Part shown: positions 1 through 6,793 of the stretch, in pieces | Numbering within the stretch: position 1 is the stretch's first letter | Layout: each line of letters starts with the position of its first letter | DNA from: Macrococcoides bohemicum | GTDB lineage: Bacteria; Bacillota; Bacilli; Staphylococcales; Staphylococcaceae | NCBI RefSeq assembly: GCF_042658685.1 | Contig: NZ_JBHSQY010000002.1 | Direction: 5' to 3' (one strand) | Length of the DNA stretch: 64,000 nucleotides | Translations under genes and position numbers: made by a program | The notes under the pieces: model-generated | Database searches by the model: none | Told to the model about the DNA's origin: nothing | What the model saw: the letters and a program-made list of their open reading frames with translations, nothing else

Positions 1-186
1 GGTTATGCATCTACATTGTTCTCAAACGCGATGATCGTCGGGCAATTAGTTGGTAATCTTTTAGGCGGCGTTATGAGTGGTATTGTTGGATTAGGTAACG
101 TTTTCTTTGTATCAGCATCATTCATGTTGCTTGCATTTATTTTATTAATATTCACTAAACCTGTAAAAATGGAGGATTTAGGATGA
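1..186 (+). CDS. MFS transporter, C-terminal end (partial)
   Basis: The reading frame is open from the first base to a TGA at 184-186, giving the last 61 residues. They form two hydrophobic helices rich in Gly, Val and Leu, separated by a short loop and followed by a charged tail (KPVKMEDLG). This fits the last two transmembrane helices of a major facilitator superfamily drug-type transporter; the substrate cannot be told from this piece. The stop overlaps the next start (ATGA), so the two genes are probably translationally coupled. Confidence 0.6.
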   Translation, partial: GYASTLFSNAMIVGQLVGNLLGGVMSGIVGLGNVFFVSASFMLLAFILLIFTKPVKMEDLG

Positions 187-665
187 CATTCATACTATGG
201 ACATTAGTTATATTAGCTTTTTTATCAGCATTCGTAGCATTAGTGATGCCAATGATACCTGGTATATTGATGATGTGGGTTGGCTTTTTTATCTATCATT
301 TTGCGATTAACAATAATGAACTATCATGGTTCTTCTGGATAGCGATGGCAACACTTACGATTATTATTTTACTAAGTGATTATGTATTAGGAAGTCGCTT
401 TGTTAAGAAGTTTGGCGGAAGTAAAGCAGGGGAGCTTACGGCAGCAATCGGTATTATACTCGGTAGCTTCTTCTTCCCGCCATTTGGTATTATCATTCTA
501 CCGTTTGTTGCAGTATTCATTGTAGAACTACTGATTCAGCAAGATTTTAAACGTGCAATGGATGCGAGTATCGGATCGTTATTAGGCTTCCTTACAAGCA
601 CGGTGGCCAAGTTTATCATTTTAATTATTATGGTTATATGGTTTATATTTGATATCATCATTTAA
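183..665 (+). CDS. DUF456 family membrane protein
   Basis: A 160-residue, almost entirely hydrophobic protein with about four to five membrane segments (roughly 3-33, 49-66, 84-115 and 134-160) and the small-residue-rich middle seen in DUF456 proteins (GSRFVKKFGGSKAG, then a long apolar helix pair). The biochemical function of the family is unknown. It overlaps the stop of the transporter by 4 bases and is followed directly by a bidirectional terminator, so it closes that operon. Confidence 0.65.
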   Translation: MTFILWTLVILAFLSAFVALVMPMIPGILMMWVGFFIYHFAINNNELSWFFWIAMATLTIIILLSDYVLGSRFVKKFGGSKAGELTAAIGIILGSFFFPPFGIIILPFVAVFIVELLIQQDFKRAMDASIGSLLGFLTSTVAKFIILIIMVIWFIFDIII

Positions 666-667
666 AA

Positions 668-701
668 AAATCATCCCAAAGCATAAACTTTGGGATGATT
701 T
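668..701. terminator. bidirectional intrinsic terminator
   Basis: The 14-base arms AAATCATCCCAAAG and CTTTGGGATGATTT enclose a 6-base loop. A and T tracts flank both sides, so it can end both the DUF456 operon and the convergent minus-strand padR operon. Confidence 0.85.
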
Positions 702-703
702 CT

Positions 704-1417
704 TTATCTTATAAAGGCAATTTCCTTATCATTTCGTGAAGCATTAAATAATAGCTTATAGAGTAAGTAAAACGCTACGCCAATGCCGACATTAACATAC
801 CAGGGGATATGAACAACTGGGCCGATGTGTACTAAATCTGGTAAGAACATCGAAACGAGGAATGGAATAACCATCACAATCCATAATACAAAAAATATTG
901 TAATTTTTTGTCCTCTTGTTTCATCATCTTTAAAAGCGCTAAGTTGTAAATATTTGAAGATACCAAAAATGATTGCACCGATAACAAGTGAAGTTATAAG
1001 ATTAGCAGTTAATTCACTACCGAGATAAATCGCATTGTCTCTGTGTAACAGATTTACGATGATAAAATCAGCAATACCTGAAATACCTCTAAATATTGCA
1101 AATAGTAGAAATAACATTGAAGCACCAAATATCCACATATTACGCTTCGATTCTTTAGGAATCTCAGCAACTAAATCTTTAGCAAATTGTTCTGGATCAT
1201 TGCCGAAGAATTCCTCAGTCGTAACATCGTGCATCTGTGCTTCTAGTAAGTGATCTAATAAATCCATTAAAGTCACTTCTGTAACGCGCTCTGAAATTGA
1301 TAAATCACAGCGTAAATACATCAATACTTGTTCGTAAACTTTTAAATTTTCTGGTGTCAGTTCTTCACGTTTTAAATTGTTTTGTTCGATAATATCTTTT
1401 GTTTTCATGACATTCAC
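704..1417 (-). CDS. HAAS-domain / DUF1129-type membrane protein
   Basis: 237 residues. A soluble N-terminal part (about 1-92) carries the helical domain often found in partners of PadR regulators (MKTKDIIEQNN, then LLEAQMHDVTTEEFFG), followed by four hydrophobic segments (about 94-120, 130-155, 170-192, 205-225). Its start overlaps the stop of the PadR gene by 4 bases, so the two are one operon and probably one regulatory unit: a PadR repressor with a membrane protein of unknown activity. I assign the family from architecture and context, not from a known function. Confidence 0.6.
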   Translation of the reverse strand: MNVMKTKDIIEQNNLKREELTPENLKVYEQVLMYLRCDLSISERVTEVTLMDLLDHLLEAQMHDVTTEEFFGNDPEQFAKDLVAEIPKESKRNMWIFGASMLFLLFAIFRGISGIADFIIVNLLHRDNAIYLGSELTANLITSLVIGAIIFGIFKYLQLSAFKDDETRGQKITIFFVLWIVMVIPFLVSMFLPDLVHIGPVVHIPWYVNVGIGVAFYLLYKLLFNASRNDKEIAFIR

Positions 1418-1737
1418 TCCTTATTAATCAAATGAGATATTGGTCCGACAATTGCATTCCATTCTTCGACCATGTTCTCGAGTTCTTCTTCACCCTCAGG
1501 CGTAATAAAGTAATATTTTCGTTTCGGTCCGACATCACTTGCCCGCATTTCACTGGTAATCAAATTTTTCTTTTGTAAACGAAGAAGAACTGGATAGATT
1601 GTCCCTTCGCTGATGTTACCAAGTCCGGAATCGAGTAACTTCTGTGAGAGTTCATAACCATAGACTTCTTTTTCTTTAATGATTGAAAGGACGCATGCAT
1701 CGAGTAATCCTTTCAATAACTGAGTGCGCATACTCAA
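1414..1737 (-). CDS. PadR family transcriptional regulator
   Basis: About 107 residues with the PadR winged-helix pattern: MRTQLLKGLLDACVLSII, then VYGYELSQKL, GTIYPVLLRLQKKNLI and a wing with GPKRKYYFITPEGEEEL. The start is either TTG at 1737, 6 bases after GAGGTG (1744-1749), or the ATG two codons later at 1731; a more upstream ATG at 1764 has no good ribosome-binding site. PadR proteins repress themselves and neighbouring membrane genes. A palindrome lying on its own start site (separate entry) supports autoregulation. Confidence 0.85.
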   Translation of the reverse strand: MSMRTQLLKGLLDACVLSIIKEKEVYGYELSQKLLDSGLGNISEGTIYPVLLRLQKKNLITSEMRASDVGPKRKYYFITPEGEEELENMVEEWNAIVGPISHLINKE

Positions 1738-1755
1738 AAGTTTCACCTCTATTTT

Positions 1756-1843
1756 GTAATACAAGATAGCTATTCTTTTAAAAGCTACTTTGTATTACCA
1801 AGTAGCTTATTTATAATATATAACTTCTCGTTTTGGATGTCAA
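1756..1843 (-). promoter_or_regulatory. padR promoter with candidate PadR operator
   Basis: On the minus strand TTGACA (1843-1838), a 17-base spacer and TATATT (1820-1815) form a near-consensus sigma-A promoter. Just downstream, over the predicted start site, AAGCTACTT (1782-1790) and AAGTAGCTT (1800-1808) are a perfect inverted repeat. A further copy of GTAATACAAG-ATAGCT lies at 1756-1771, in opposite orientation to the related sequence at 1783-1799. The position suits repression by the PadR protein. Confidence 0.6.
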
Positions 1844-1862
1844 ATATTGTTTTAAATAATTT

Positions 1863-1895
1863 GAGTGGGCTGAATTTATGGTATTCAGCCCACTC
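1863..1895 (-). terminator. hairpin, probable terminator of the rsgA-like gene
   Basis: Perfect 13-base arms GAGTGGGCTGAAT / ATTCAGCCCACTC with a 7-base loop lie just past the stop of the GTPase gene. The tail on the minus strand is A/T-rich but not a clean T run, so termination may be incomplete. Confidence 0.55.
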
Positions 1896-1911
1896 ACATC
1901 AATTCATTTAA

Positions 1912-3003
1912 CTATTTTCTTTTTCCCATCTTCGCATTACGATTTGCTTTTCCTTGTTGGGTCATCTTCTTCCATTTGTTACGTTCAGCGCTCATCTTTG
2001 CTTCATCATTACGTCGTTCCACAAATGCAAGTTCTCTTAAATATTTATTATATCGTTCAAATCGCTCTTCAGTTAATTCACCTGATGTTATAGCAGCATT
2101 GACTGCACACCCTGGTTCGTTCGTATGGGTACAATCATTGAATTTGCATTGTACGATAAGTGATTCAATATCTTCAAATTCAGTTACAAGTCCTATATTC
2201 TCTCCGGTACTCCAAAGCTGGAACTCACGCATTCCTGGTGTATCGATTAATATTCCACCATCATCTAGTACAATGAGTTCTCGGTGAGTTGTCGTATGTT
2301 TCCCTTTATCATCGGTCAATCTGATTTCACCAGTATCCATCACTTCTTTTCCTAATAATCGATTGATTAAGGTAGATTTGCCGACACCACTTGATCCAAG
2401 TAATGTGCCTGTTTTATGTGCTTTTATATAAGCTTTAATAGTTTCTATATGATTATCACTATCGTGCTGTACAAAATAGACGGGTACCGCTGGTGCTACA
2501 TTGCTTAATTCAGCAATCATAATTTCTTTTTCTAATTCTGTAATTAAATCAGCTTTCGTCATAATGATAATCGGTGTTGCACCTGAATCATATGTAGCGA
2601 TTAAGTAGCGTTCTAATCGATTGGTGTTAAAGTTATCGTTACAACTCATCGTAAGAAAGGCATAGTCGATGTTCGTCGCGATTATTTGTGGTTTCGTTTG
2701 ATTACCGGCAGCATTTCTGATGAATTGTTGTGTTCTTGGTAATATATGTTGAATAATACCTTTATGTTCATTTGGAAATGGTTTGACCAGCACAAAGTCT
2801 CCGACTGCAGGGATTTCTATAAGATCATGACTACTGAATTTATCTTTACCAGAGAGCTGAACGAGGTATTCATCATCTTCAGTAAGTGCACGATACATCC
2901 CTTTATGTTGTACAGTTATTCTTGCTTTAAGCAATTTTTCATCGATTGCATTTGCTTGTTTCATTCGTTCTTCGTTATATCCTAATTGAGTTAGAAATTC
3001 CAT
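1912..3003 (-). CDS. rsgA: RsgA-type circularly permuted ribosome-assembly GTPase
   Basis: 363 residues. The GTPase motifs are in permuted order: G4-like TKAD (149-152), G1 GSSGVGKST (203-211), G3 DTPGM (254-258). An OB-fold-like N-terminus (about 30-105) precedes them, and a zinc module (Cys286, Cys291, His293, Cys299) and a basic C-terminal tail (KKMTQQGKANRNAKMGKRK) follow. RsgA proteins bind the 30S subunit and act late in its maturation. At 363 residues it is longer than the roughly 290-residue housekeeping form I remember in staphylococci, so it may be a second paralogue. The start has RBS AAAGGAG seven to eight bases upstream. Expression appears to be controlled by a leader peptide and terminator (separate entries). 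Confidence 0.85.
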   Translation of the reverse strand: MEFLTQLGYNEERMKQANAIDEKLLKARITVQHKGMYRALTEDDEYLVQLSGKDKFSSHDLIEIPAVGDFVLVKPFPNEHKGIIQHILPRTQQFIRNAAGNQTKPQIIATNIDYAFLTMSCNDNFNTNRLERYLIATYDSGATPIIIMTKADLITELEKEIMIAELSNVAPAVPVYFVQHDSDNHIETIKAYIKAHKTGTLLGSSGVGKSTLINRLLGKEVMDTGEIRLTDDKGKHTTTHRELIVLDDGGILIDTPGMREFQLWSTGENIGLVTEFEDIESLIVQCKFNDCTHTNEPGCAVNAAITSGELTEERFERYNKYLRELAFVERRNDEAKMSAERNKWKKMTQQGKANRNAKMGKRK

Positions 3004-3024
3004 TATATTGCTCCTTTTCTATAT

Positions 3025-3058
3025 AAAAATACCCGTGGCGATATATCGTCACGGGTAT
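3025..3058 (-). terminator. attenuator terminator upstream of the rsgA-like gene
   Basis: Minus strand: ATACCCGTG (3058-3050) pairs with CACGGGTAT (3037-3029), the stem continues as CGA/TCG around a TATA loop, and five T residues (3029-3025) follow. It lies between a 19-codon leader ORF and the GTPase start, so it must be read through for expression. Its 5' arm CCGTGACGA (3054-3046) can alternatively pair with TCGTCATGG (3093-3085) inside the leader ORF. Confidence 0.85.
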
Positions 3059-3070
3059 ACGAGCAATAAA

Positions 3071-3130
3071 TTAGCGAGTAATGTCCATGACGAAATAAGA
3101 TGTAGCATTTACCAAATTAAATTTCGCCAT
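3071..3130 (-). CDS. 19-residue leader peptide (attenuation leader ORF)
   Basis: The ORF encodes MAKFNLVNATSYFVMDITR. AAGGAGTG (3145-3138) lies about 8 bases before the ATG, and the predicted transcript start is only about 20 bases upstream of that ATG. The stop is about 13 bases before a strong terminator. The start-codon segment ATGGCGAAAT (3130-3121) can pair over 10 bp, with one G-U, with ATTTCGTCAT (3096-3087) in codons 12-15, which itself can pair with the terminator's 5' arm. I do not recognise the peptide; a regulatory role in cis is inferred from these pairings. Confidence 0.75.
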   Translation of the reverse strand: MAKFNLVNATSYFVMDITR

Positions 3131-3156
3131 AAAACATCACTCCTTTCTTTTTTATT

Positions 3157-3185
3157 ATCATAATAAGTTTTATGGATTATGTCAA
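3157..3185 (-). promoter_or_regulatory. promoter of leader peptide / rsgA-like transcript
   Basis: Minus strand TTGACA (3185-3180), exactly 17 bases, then TATGAT (3162-3157): near-consensus sigma-A promoter. The expected start site near 3150 places the leader RBS almost at the 5' end of the RNA. Confidence 0.8.
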
Positions 3186-3287
3186 TATAGCATTATAGGT
3201 AAATGTGAGACATCATTATTTCGTTTAAATGGTGTTTCATCTGGAATGTTGGTATATTAAATGTATTAACAAGAAGGAGGTATTTCA

Positions 3288-3761
3288 ATGTTTCGTATTA
3301 AACAGGATTTTATGAATCAATATCGTATGGAAGCAAATACGACAATCGCATGTCTAAAAGAGTTAACTGACGAGTCTTTAGATCAGGCAGTATCAGAATT
3401 AGATCGTACTTTAGGGGAGATTGCTTGGCACGTTATTTCAAGTGTCGGAGGTTTTGCCGAACGTGCCGGTTTAAAAGTAGCAGGTGCAACATTTGATTCA
3501 GCTAAACCAGAAACAGTTGCTGAAATGGTAACAGCTGCTGAGGAAATTTATAATAATACGTTAGCTGCTTACGATGCTTCGTTAACAGACGAAAGTTTAA
3601 TTGAAGATGTTGATTTCTTCGGTCATAATATGCCGAAAGGTCATCTGCTTTATTCGATGATTGCTCATCAGGCACATCACAGAGGTCAAATGACAGTATT
3701 GATGAGACAGGCTGATTTAAGAGTCCCACCAATTTATGGTCCATCTCGAGATACGCAATAA
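3288..3761 (+). CDS. DinB family protein
   Basis: 157 residues of four-helix DinB/YfiT type. The expected metal ligands are present: His48 in the LGEIAWHVI segment and His127/His131 in AHQAHHRGQM. Members of this superfamily bind a divalent metal, and several are bacillithiol or other thiol S-transferases acting in detoxification; the substrate here is unknown. The ATG follows AGAAGGAGG. The gene is divergent from the rsgA-like transcript and ends at its own terminator. Confidence 0.8.
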   Translation: MFRIKQDFMNQYRMEANTTIACLKELTDESLDQAVSELDRTLGEIAWHVISSVGGFAERAGLKVAGATFDSAKPETVAEMVTAAEEIYNNTLAAYDASLTDESLIEDVDFFGHNMPKGHLLYSMIAHQAHHRGQMTVLMRQADLRVPPIYGPSRDTQ

Positions 3762-3781
3762 TTTATATGTAATAAACTTGA

Positions 3782-3823
3782 AAGTAGGTAGTCGATTGCA
3801 GACTGCTTACTTTCTTTAATTTT
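3782..3823 (+). terminator. intrinsic terminator after the DinB-family gene
   Basis: A stem of about 12 bp with one mismatch or wobble, AAGTAGGTAGTC against GACTGCTTACTT, with a 7-base loop and a T-rich tail. Confidence 0.65.
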
Positions 3824-3896
3824 GATAAACTTTTATGTGATATTGATTAGTTTAGGGGTATAATTATTTATCATTATAGATAAATAGAGGTGACAA

Positions 3897-5939
3897 ATGG
3901 AAATTTTTATTATTATTTTAAGTCTTGTATTTGCAATCATTGTCTCTACGATTGTTAATTATTATTTTCCAAAGGTGCCACTCGCCTTCATACAGATCAT
4001 TATCGGGATGCTTATATTCTTAACACCGATTCCTTTACATGTTGAATTTGAACCTGAACTTTTTTTGATGGGGATTATCGCTCCACTTTTATTTTTAGAA
4101 GGTTATCATGTATCAAGATTAACTTTTATAAAATATTTAAAGCCAATCATCTTAATGGCGATGGGACTGGTATTTACAACAGTGATTGGATTAGGTTATA
4201 TCGTACACTGGATGATGCCATTTCTTCCACTCGCAGCAAGTTTTGCACTCGCTGCAATCATTTGTCCTACAGATGCTGTAGCAGTGCAGGCAATCGCTAA
4301 GGGAAAGCAACTGCCTAAAGGATTAATGACTATTCTAGAAGGTGAGTCGTTACTTAATGATGCTGCTGGTATTTTAAGTTTTAAGATTGCTTTGCTCGCA
4401 TTAACAACCGGTACATTCAGTGTTAGTGAATCAGTATCACAGTTTTTTATTGCTACTGGTGGTGGTTTACTGATTGGTTTATTTGTCGGTCTATTGTTTG
4501 TACAGCTGAGAATTTTCTTAATCAGAAAAGGATTCTTTAATGAATATATCTTTATTTTAATTCAGCTTTTAACACCGTTTATAATTTACGAAATTGCTGA
4601 ACAAGTTCACGCGTCAGGTGTTATCGCGGCTGTAATCGGTGGAATCGTACACGGTATTGAGCGCGATAGAATGAGTCAGGCAACGACACGTTTACAGATG
4701 GGTTACAATAATACTTGGGGATTATTATCAACTGTATTAAATGGATTCGTCTTTACTTTACTCGGTTATTTAATCCCTGAAGTGACTACTTCTCTTGTTG
4801 AACATGGTAATGAAGATATCTTTTCGACAGTGATGTATATGCTTATTATTGCGCTTCTTGTATACTTCTTTAGATTTATCTGGGTATTTTTCCTATATGA
4901 TATGTTTTATATTCGAGAAAGTCGTTTTGAACGTATATTAAATCGAGAGAATATTGATCAGAAAGAAGTTCGACCAAATCGATTCAAGTATGCGTTGATT
5001 GCAACTGTATGTGGTGTACACGGTACAATCTCTATGGCAATTGCATTGACGATCCCAAGAGAGATTGTTCACGGAGAAGTATTTAATTATAGAGATAATC
5101 TATTATTTATAGCTGCAGGTGTTATTGTCATCAGCTTAGTTGTCGCACAAATCTTCTTGCCAATATTGACGCCGAAAGTTAAAGAGGCTGTTGATGAATC
5201 GATGCTTAGCTTTAATGATGCGCGTATCAAGTTAAAAGAATACGGTATTAAATATATTCATGATAATACGACAGAAGAAAATAGTATGATTGCTGGAAAT
5301 CTAATTCGTCAATATACGATGCAGGTTGGTTTTTATAGTGAAGTAACCGATAGAAATCATAGTCCGAAAGAAATTGATCGCCTGCATGCGATTGCGATGA
5401 ATGTGGAAATGAAGACTTTAGATGAAATGATTGATTCAAATGAAATTACTCAAAGTTCATTTAACAACTATGTACAATATATTGAACGTTCTAAAATATT
5501 TCACTCTACTAACTTTTTTAGACGTATGCTGTTTCTATTTAGAATGCATCGCAAACGTAAAGAATTTGCAAATCGCATTAATCAGGCGAGTTCTTTATCG
5601 ATAAAGAATAATTTATATGAAATACAAAAGGTCGCTGCGCGAGTTCATTACAATGTCGTTCAGCGTTTAAGTGAAGAAATGACTTTAGACAATCGTGTGG
5701 AAATTGCATTAGTATCAGATAATTATTTAAATAGGGTGAATCAATTAAAACGAAATGCAACAAGTGAGACACTAGAAGATGACGAAACGTTATTTGCACT
5801 AGATGTATTAAATGCTGAGAAAGATTTAGTCAACCGTCTTTTAGCTAGAGGAAAGATAACGACAAGTTTAGCAGTAGAACTCAGACAATCGATTAACTAT
5901 GATGAAATGATGTTGCTCGATACATATGAGGATGACTAA
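3897..5939 (+). CDS. CPA1 family Na+(K+)/H+ antiporter
   Basis: 680 residues: about 12 membrane helices over residues 1-420, then a 260-residue cytosolic, helix-rich C-terminal domain. The family core is visible as CPTDAVAVQAIAKG followed by LEGESLLNDAAGIL, with conserved acidic residues expected to bind the cation. CPA1 antiporters exchange Na+ or K+ for protons at the membrane for pH and salt homeostasis. RBS AGAGGTGAC lies just before the ATG. Monocistronic, with a terminator straight after; the precise ion is not predictable. Confidence 0.85.
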   Translation: MEIFIIILSLVFAIIVSTIVNYYFPKVPLAFIQIIIGMLIFLTPIPLHVEFEPELFLMGIIAPLLFLEGYHVSRLTFIKYLKPIILMAMGLVFTTVIGLGYIVHWMMPFLPLAASFALAAIICPTDAVAVQAIAKGKQLPKGLMTILEGESLLNDAAGILSFKIALLALTTGTFSVSESVSQFFIATGGGLLIGLFVGLLFVQLRIFLIRKGFFNEYIFILIQLLTPFIIYEIAEQVHASGVIAAVIGGIVHGIERDRMSQATTRLQMGYNNTWGLLSTVLNGFVFTLLGYLIPEVTTSLVEHGNEDIFSTVMYMLIIALLVYFFRFIWVFFLYDMFYIRESRFERILNRENIDQKEVRPNRFKYALIATVCGVHGTISMAIALTIPREIVHGEVFNYRDNLLFIAAGVIVISLVVAQIFLPILTPKVKEAVDESMLSFNDARIKLKEYGIKYIHDNTTEENSMIAGNLIRQYTMQVGFYSEVTDRNHSPKEIDRLHAIAMNVEMKTLDEMIDSNEITQSSFNNYVQYIERSKIFHSTNFFRRMLFLFRMHRKRKEFANRINQASSLSIKNNLYEIQKVAARVHYNVVQRLSEEMTLDNRVEIALVSDNYLNRVNQLKRNATSETLEDDETLFALDVLNAEKDLVNRLLARGKITTSLAVELRQSINYDEMMLLDTYEDD

Positions 5940-5960
5940 CATAGAGATAGTGAATACGAA

Positions 5961-5998
5961 AGAAGCTTCCAGCAAATCAAATGCTGGAAGCTTCTTTT
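5961..5998. terminator. bidirectional terminator, antiporter / pflA
   Basis: AGAAGCTTCCAGCA and TGCTGGAAGCTTCT form a perfect 14-bp stem with A and T tracts on either side, between convergent genes. Confidence 0.85.
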
Positions 5999-6752
5999 AA
6001 TTATTTAGTGGCGTCTTGCCTTTAAAGTTTACAAGATCATATGCAAGTTTTACATCTTCATCACTCGGTGGTTCAACATCAGATAAAGGATATTGAATAC
6101 CTAATGCTTCCCATTTATGTACCCCAAGTTGATGATAAGGAAGTATTTCAAATTTTTCTACGTTCTCTAGACGATTGATAAATTCGCCGAGTTTGATTAA
6201 ATCTTCTTTATCGTCTGTTATACCTGGCACAAGTACATGTCTGATCCAGACAGGTTGTTTTCTTTCTGAAAGCATTTGAGCAAATCTTAATATATGAGTA
6301 TTAGGTTTACCTGTTAGTTTCAAATGTTTCTCATTATCAATATGTTTAATATCTAATAGAAATAAATCGGTGTTCTTCTGCATTTCATCGAAATGATGCA
6401 TAAATGCTGGTGTCTCATTAAAGCAACCTGCAGATGTATCAACACAAGTAGAAATACCATGCTGCTTTAACTTTGCAAATAACTCTTCAAGGAATGGTAA
6501 CTGCAGTAACGGTTCACCACCACTAACAGTTACGCCACCACCTGAAGCGTTAAAGTAGGGGATGTAAGGAACTACTTCTTCTACAATTTCATCAGCAGTA
6601 ACTTCTCTTGAAGGTGCACCGATTTCCCATGTATCAGGATTATGACAGAACTGGCAACGTAGGAGGCAACCCTGTGTAAATAATATATAGCGTAAACCAG
6701 GTCCGTCTACCGTACCTAAACTTTCTACTGAATGAATATGTCCTTTAATCAT
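5997..6752 (-). CDS. pflA: pyruvate formate-lyase activating enzyme
   Basis: 251-residue radical-SAM enzyme with the cluster motif CX3CX2C at Cys29, Cys33 and Cys36 (GCLLRCQFCHNP) and the SAM-binding GGE-type segment VSGGEPLLQ. It installs the glycyl radical on PflB using a 4Fe-4S cluster and S-adenosylmethionine. It lies 41 bases downstream of pflB in the same direction, so the two form an anaerobic mixed-acid fermentation operon. Length and motifs are normal for the family. Confidence 0.95.
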   Translation of the reverse strand: MIKGHIHSVESLGTVDGPGLRYILFTQGCLLRCQFCHNPDTWEIGAPSREVTADEIVEEVVPYIPYFNASGGGVTVSGGEPLLQLPFLEELFAKLKQHGISTCVDTSAGCFNETPAFMHHFDEMQKNTDLFLLDIKHIDNEKHLKLTGKPNTHILRFAQMLSERKQPVWIRHVLVPGITDDKEDLIKLGEFINRLENVEKFEILPYHQLGVHKWEALGIQYPLSDVEPPSDEDVKLAYDLVNFKGKTPLNN

Positions 6753-6793
6753 TTAAATCCCCGTCCTTTAATTACTTAGTGCATTGTTATATA

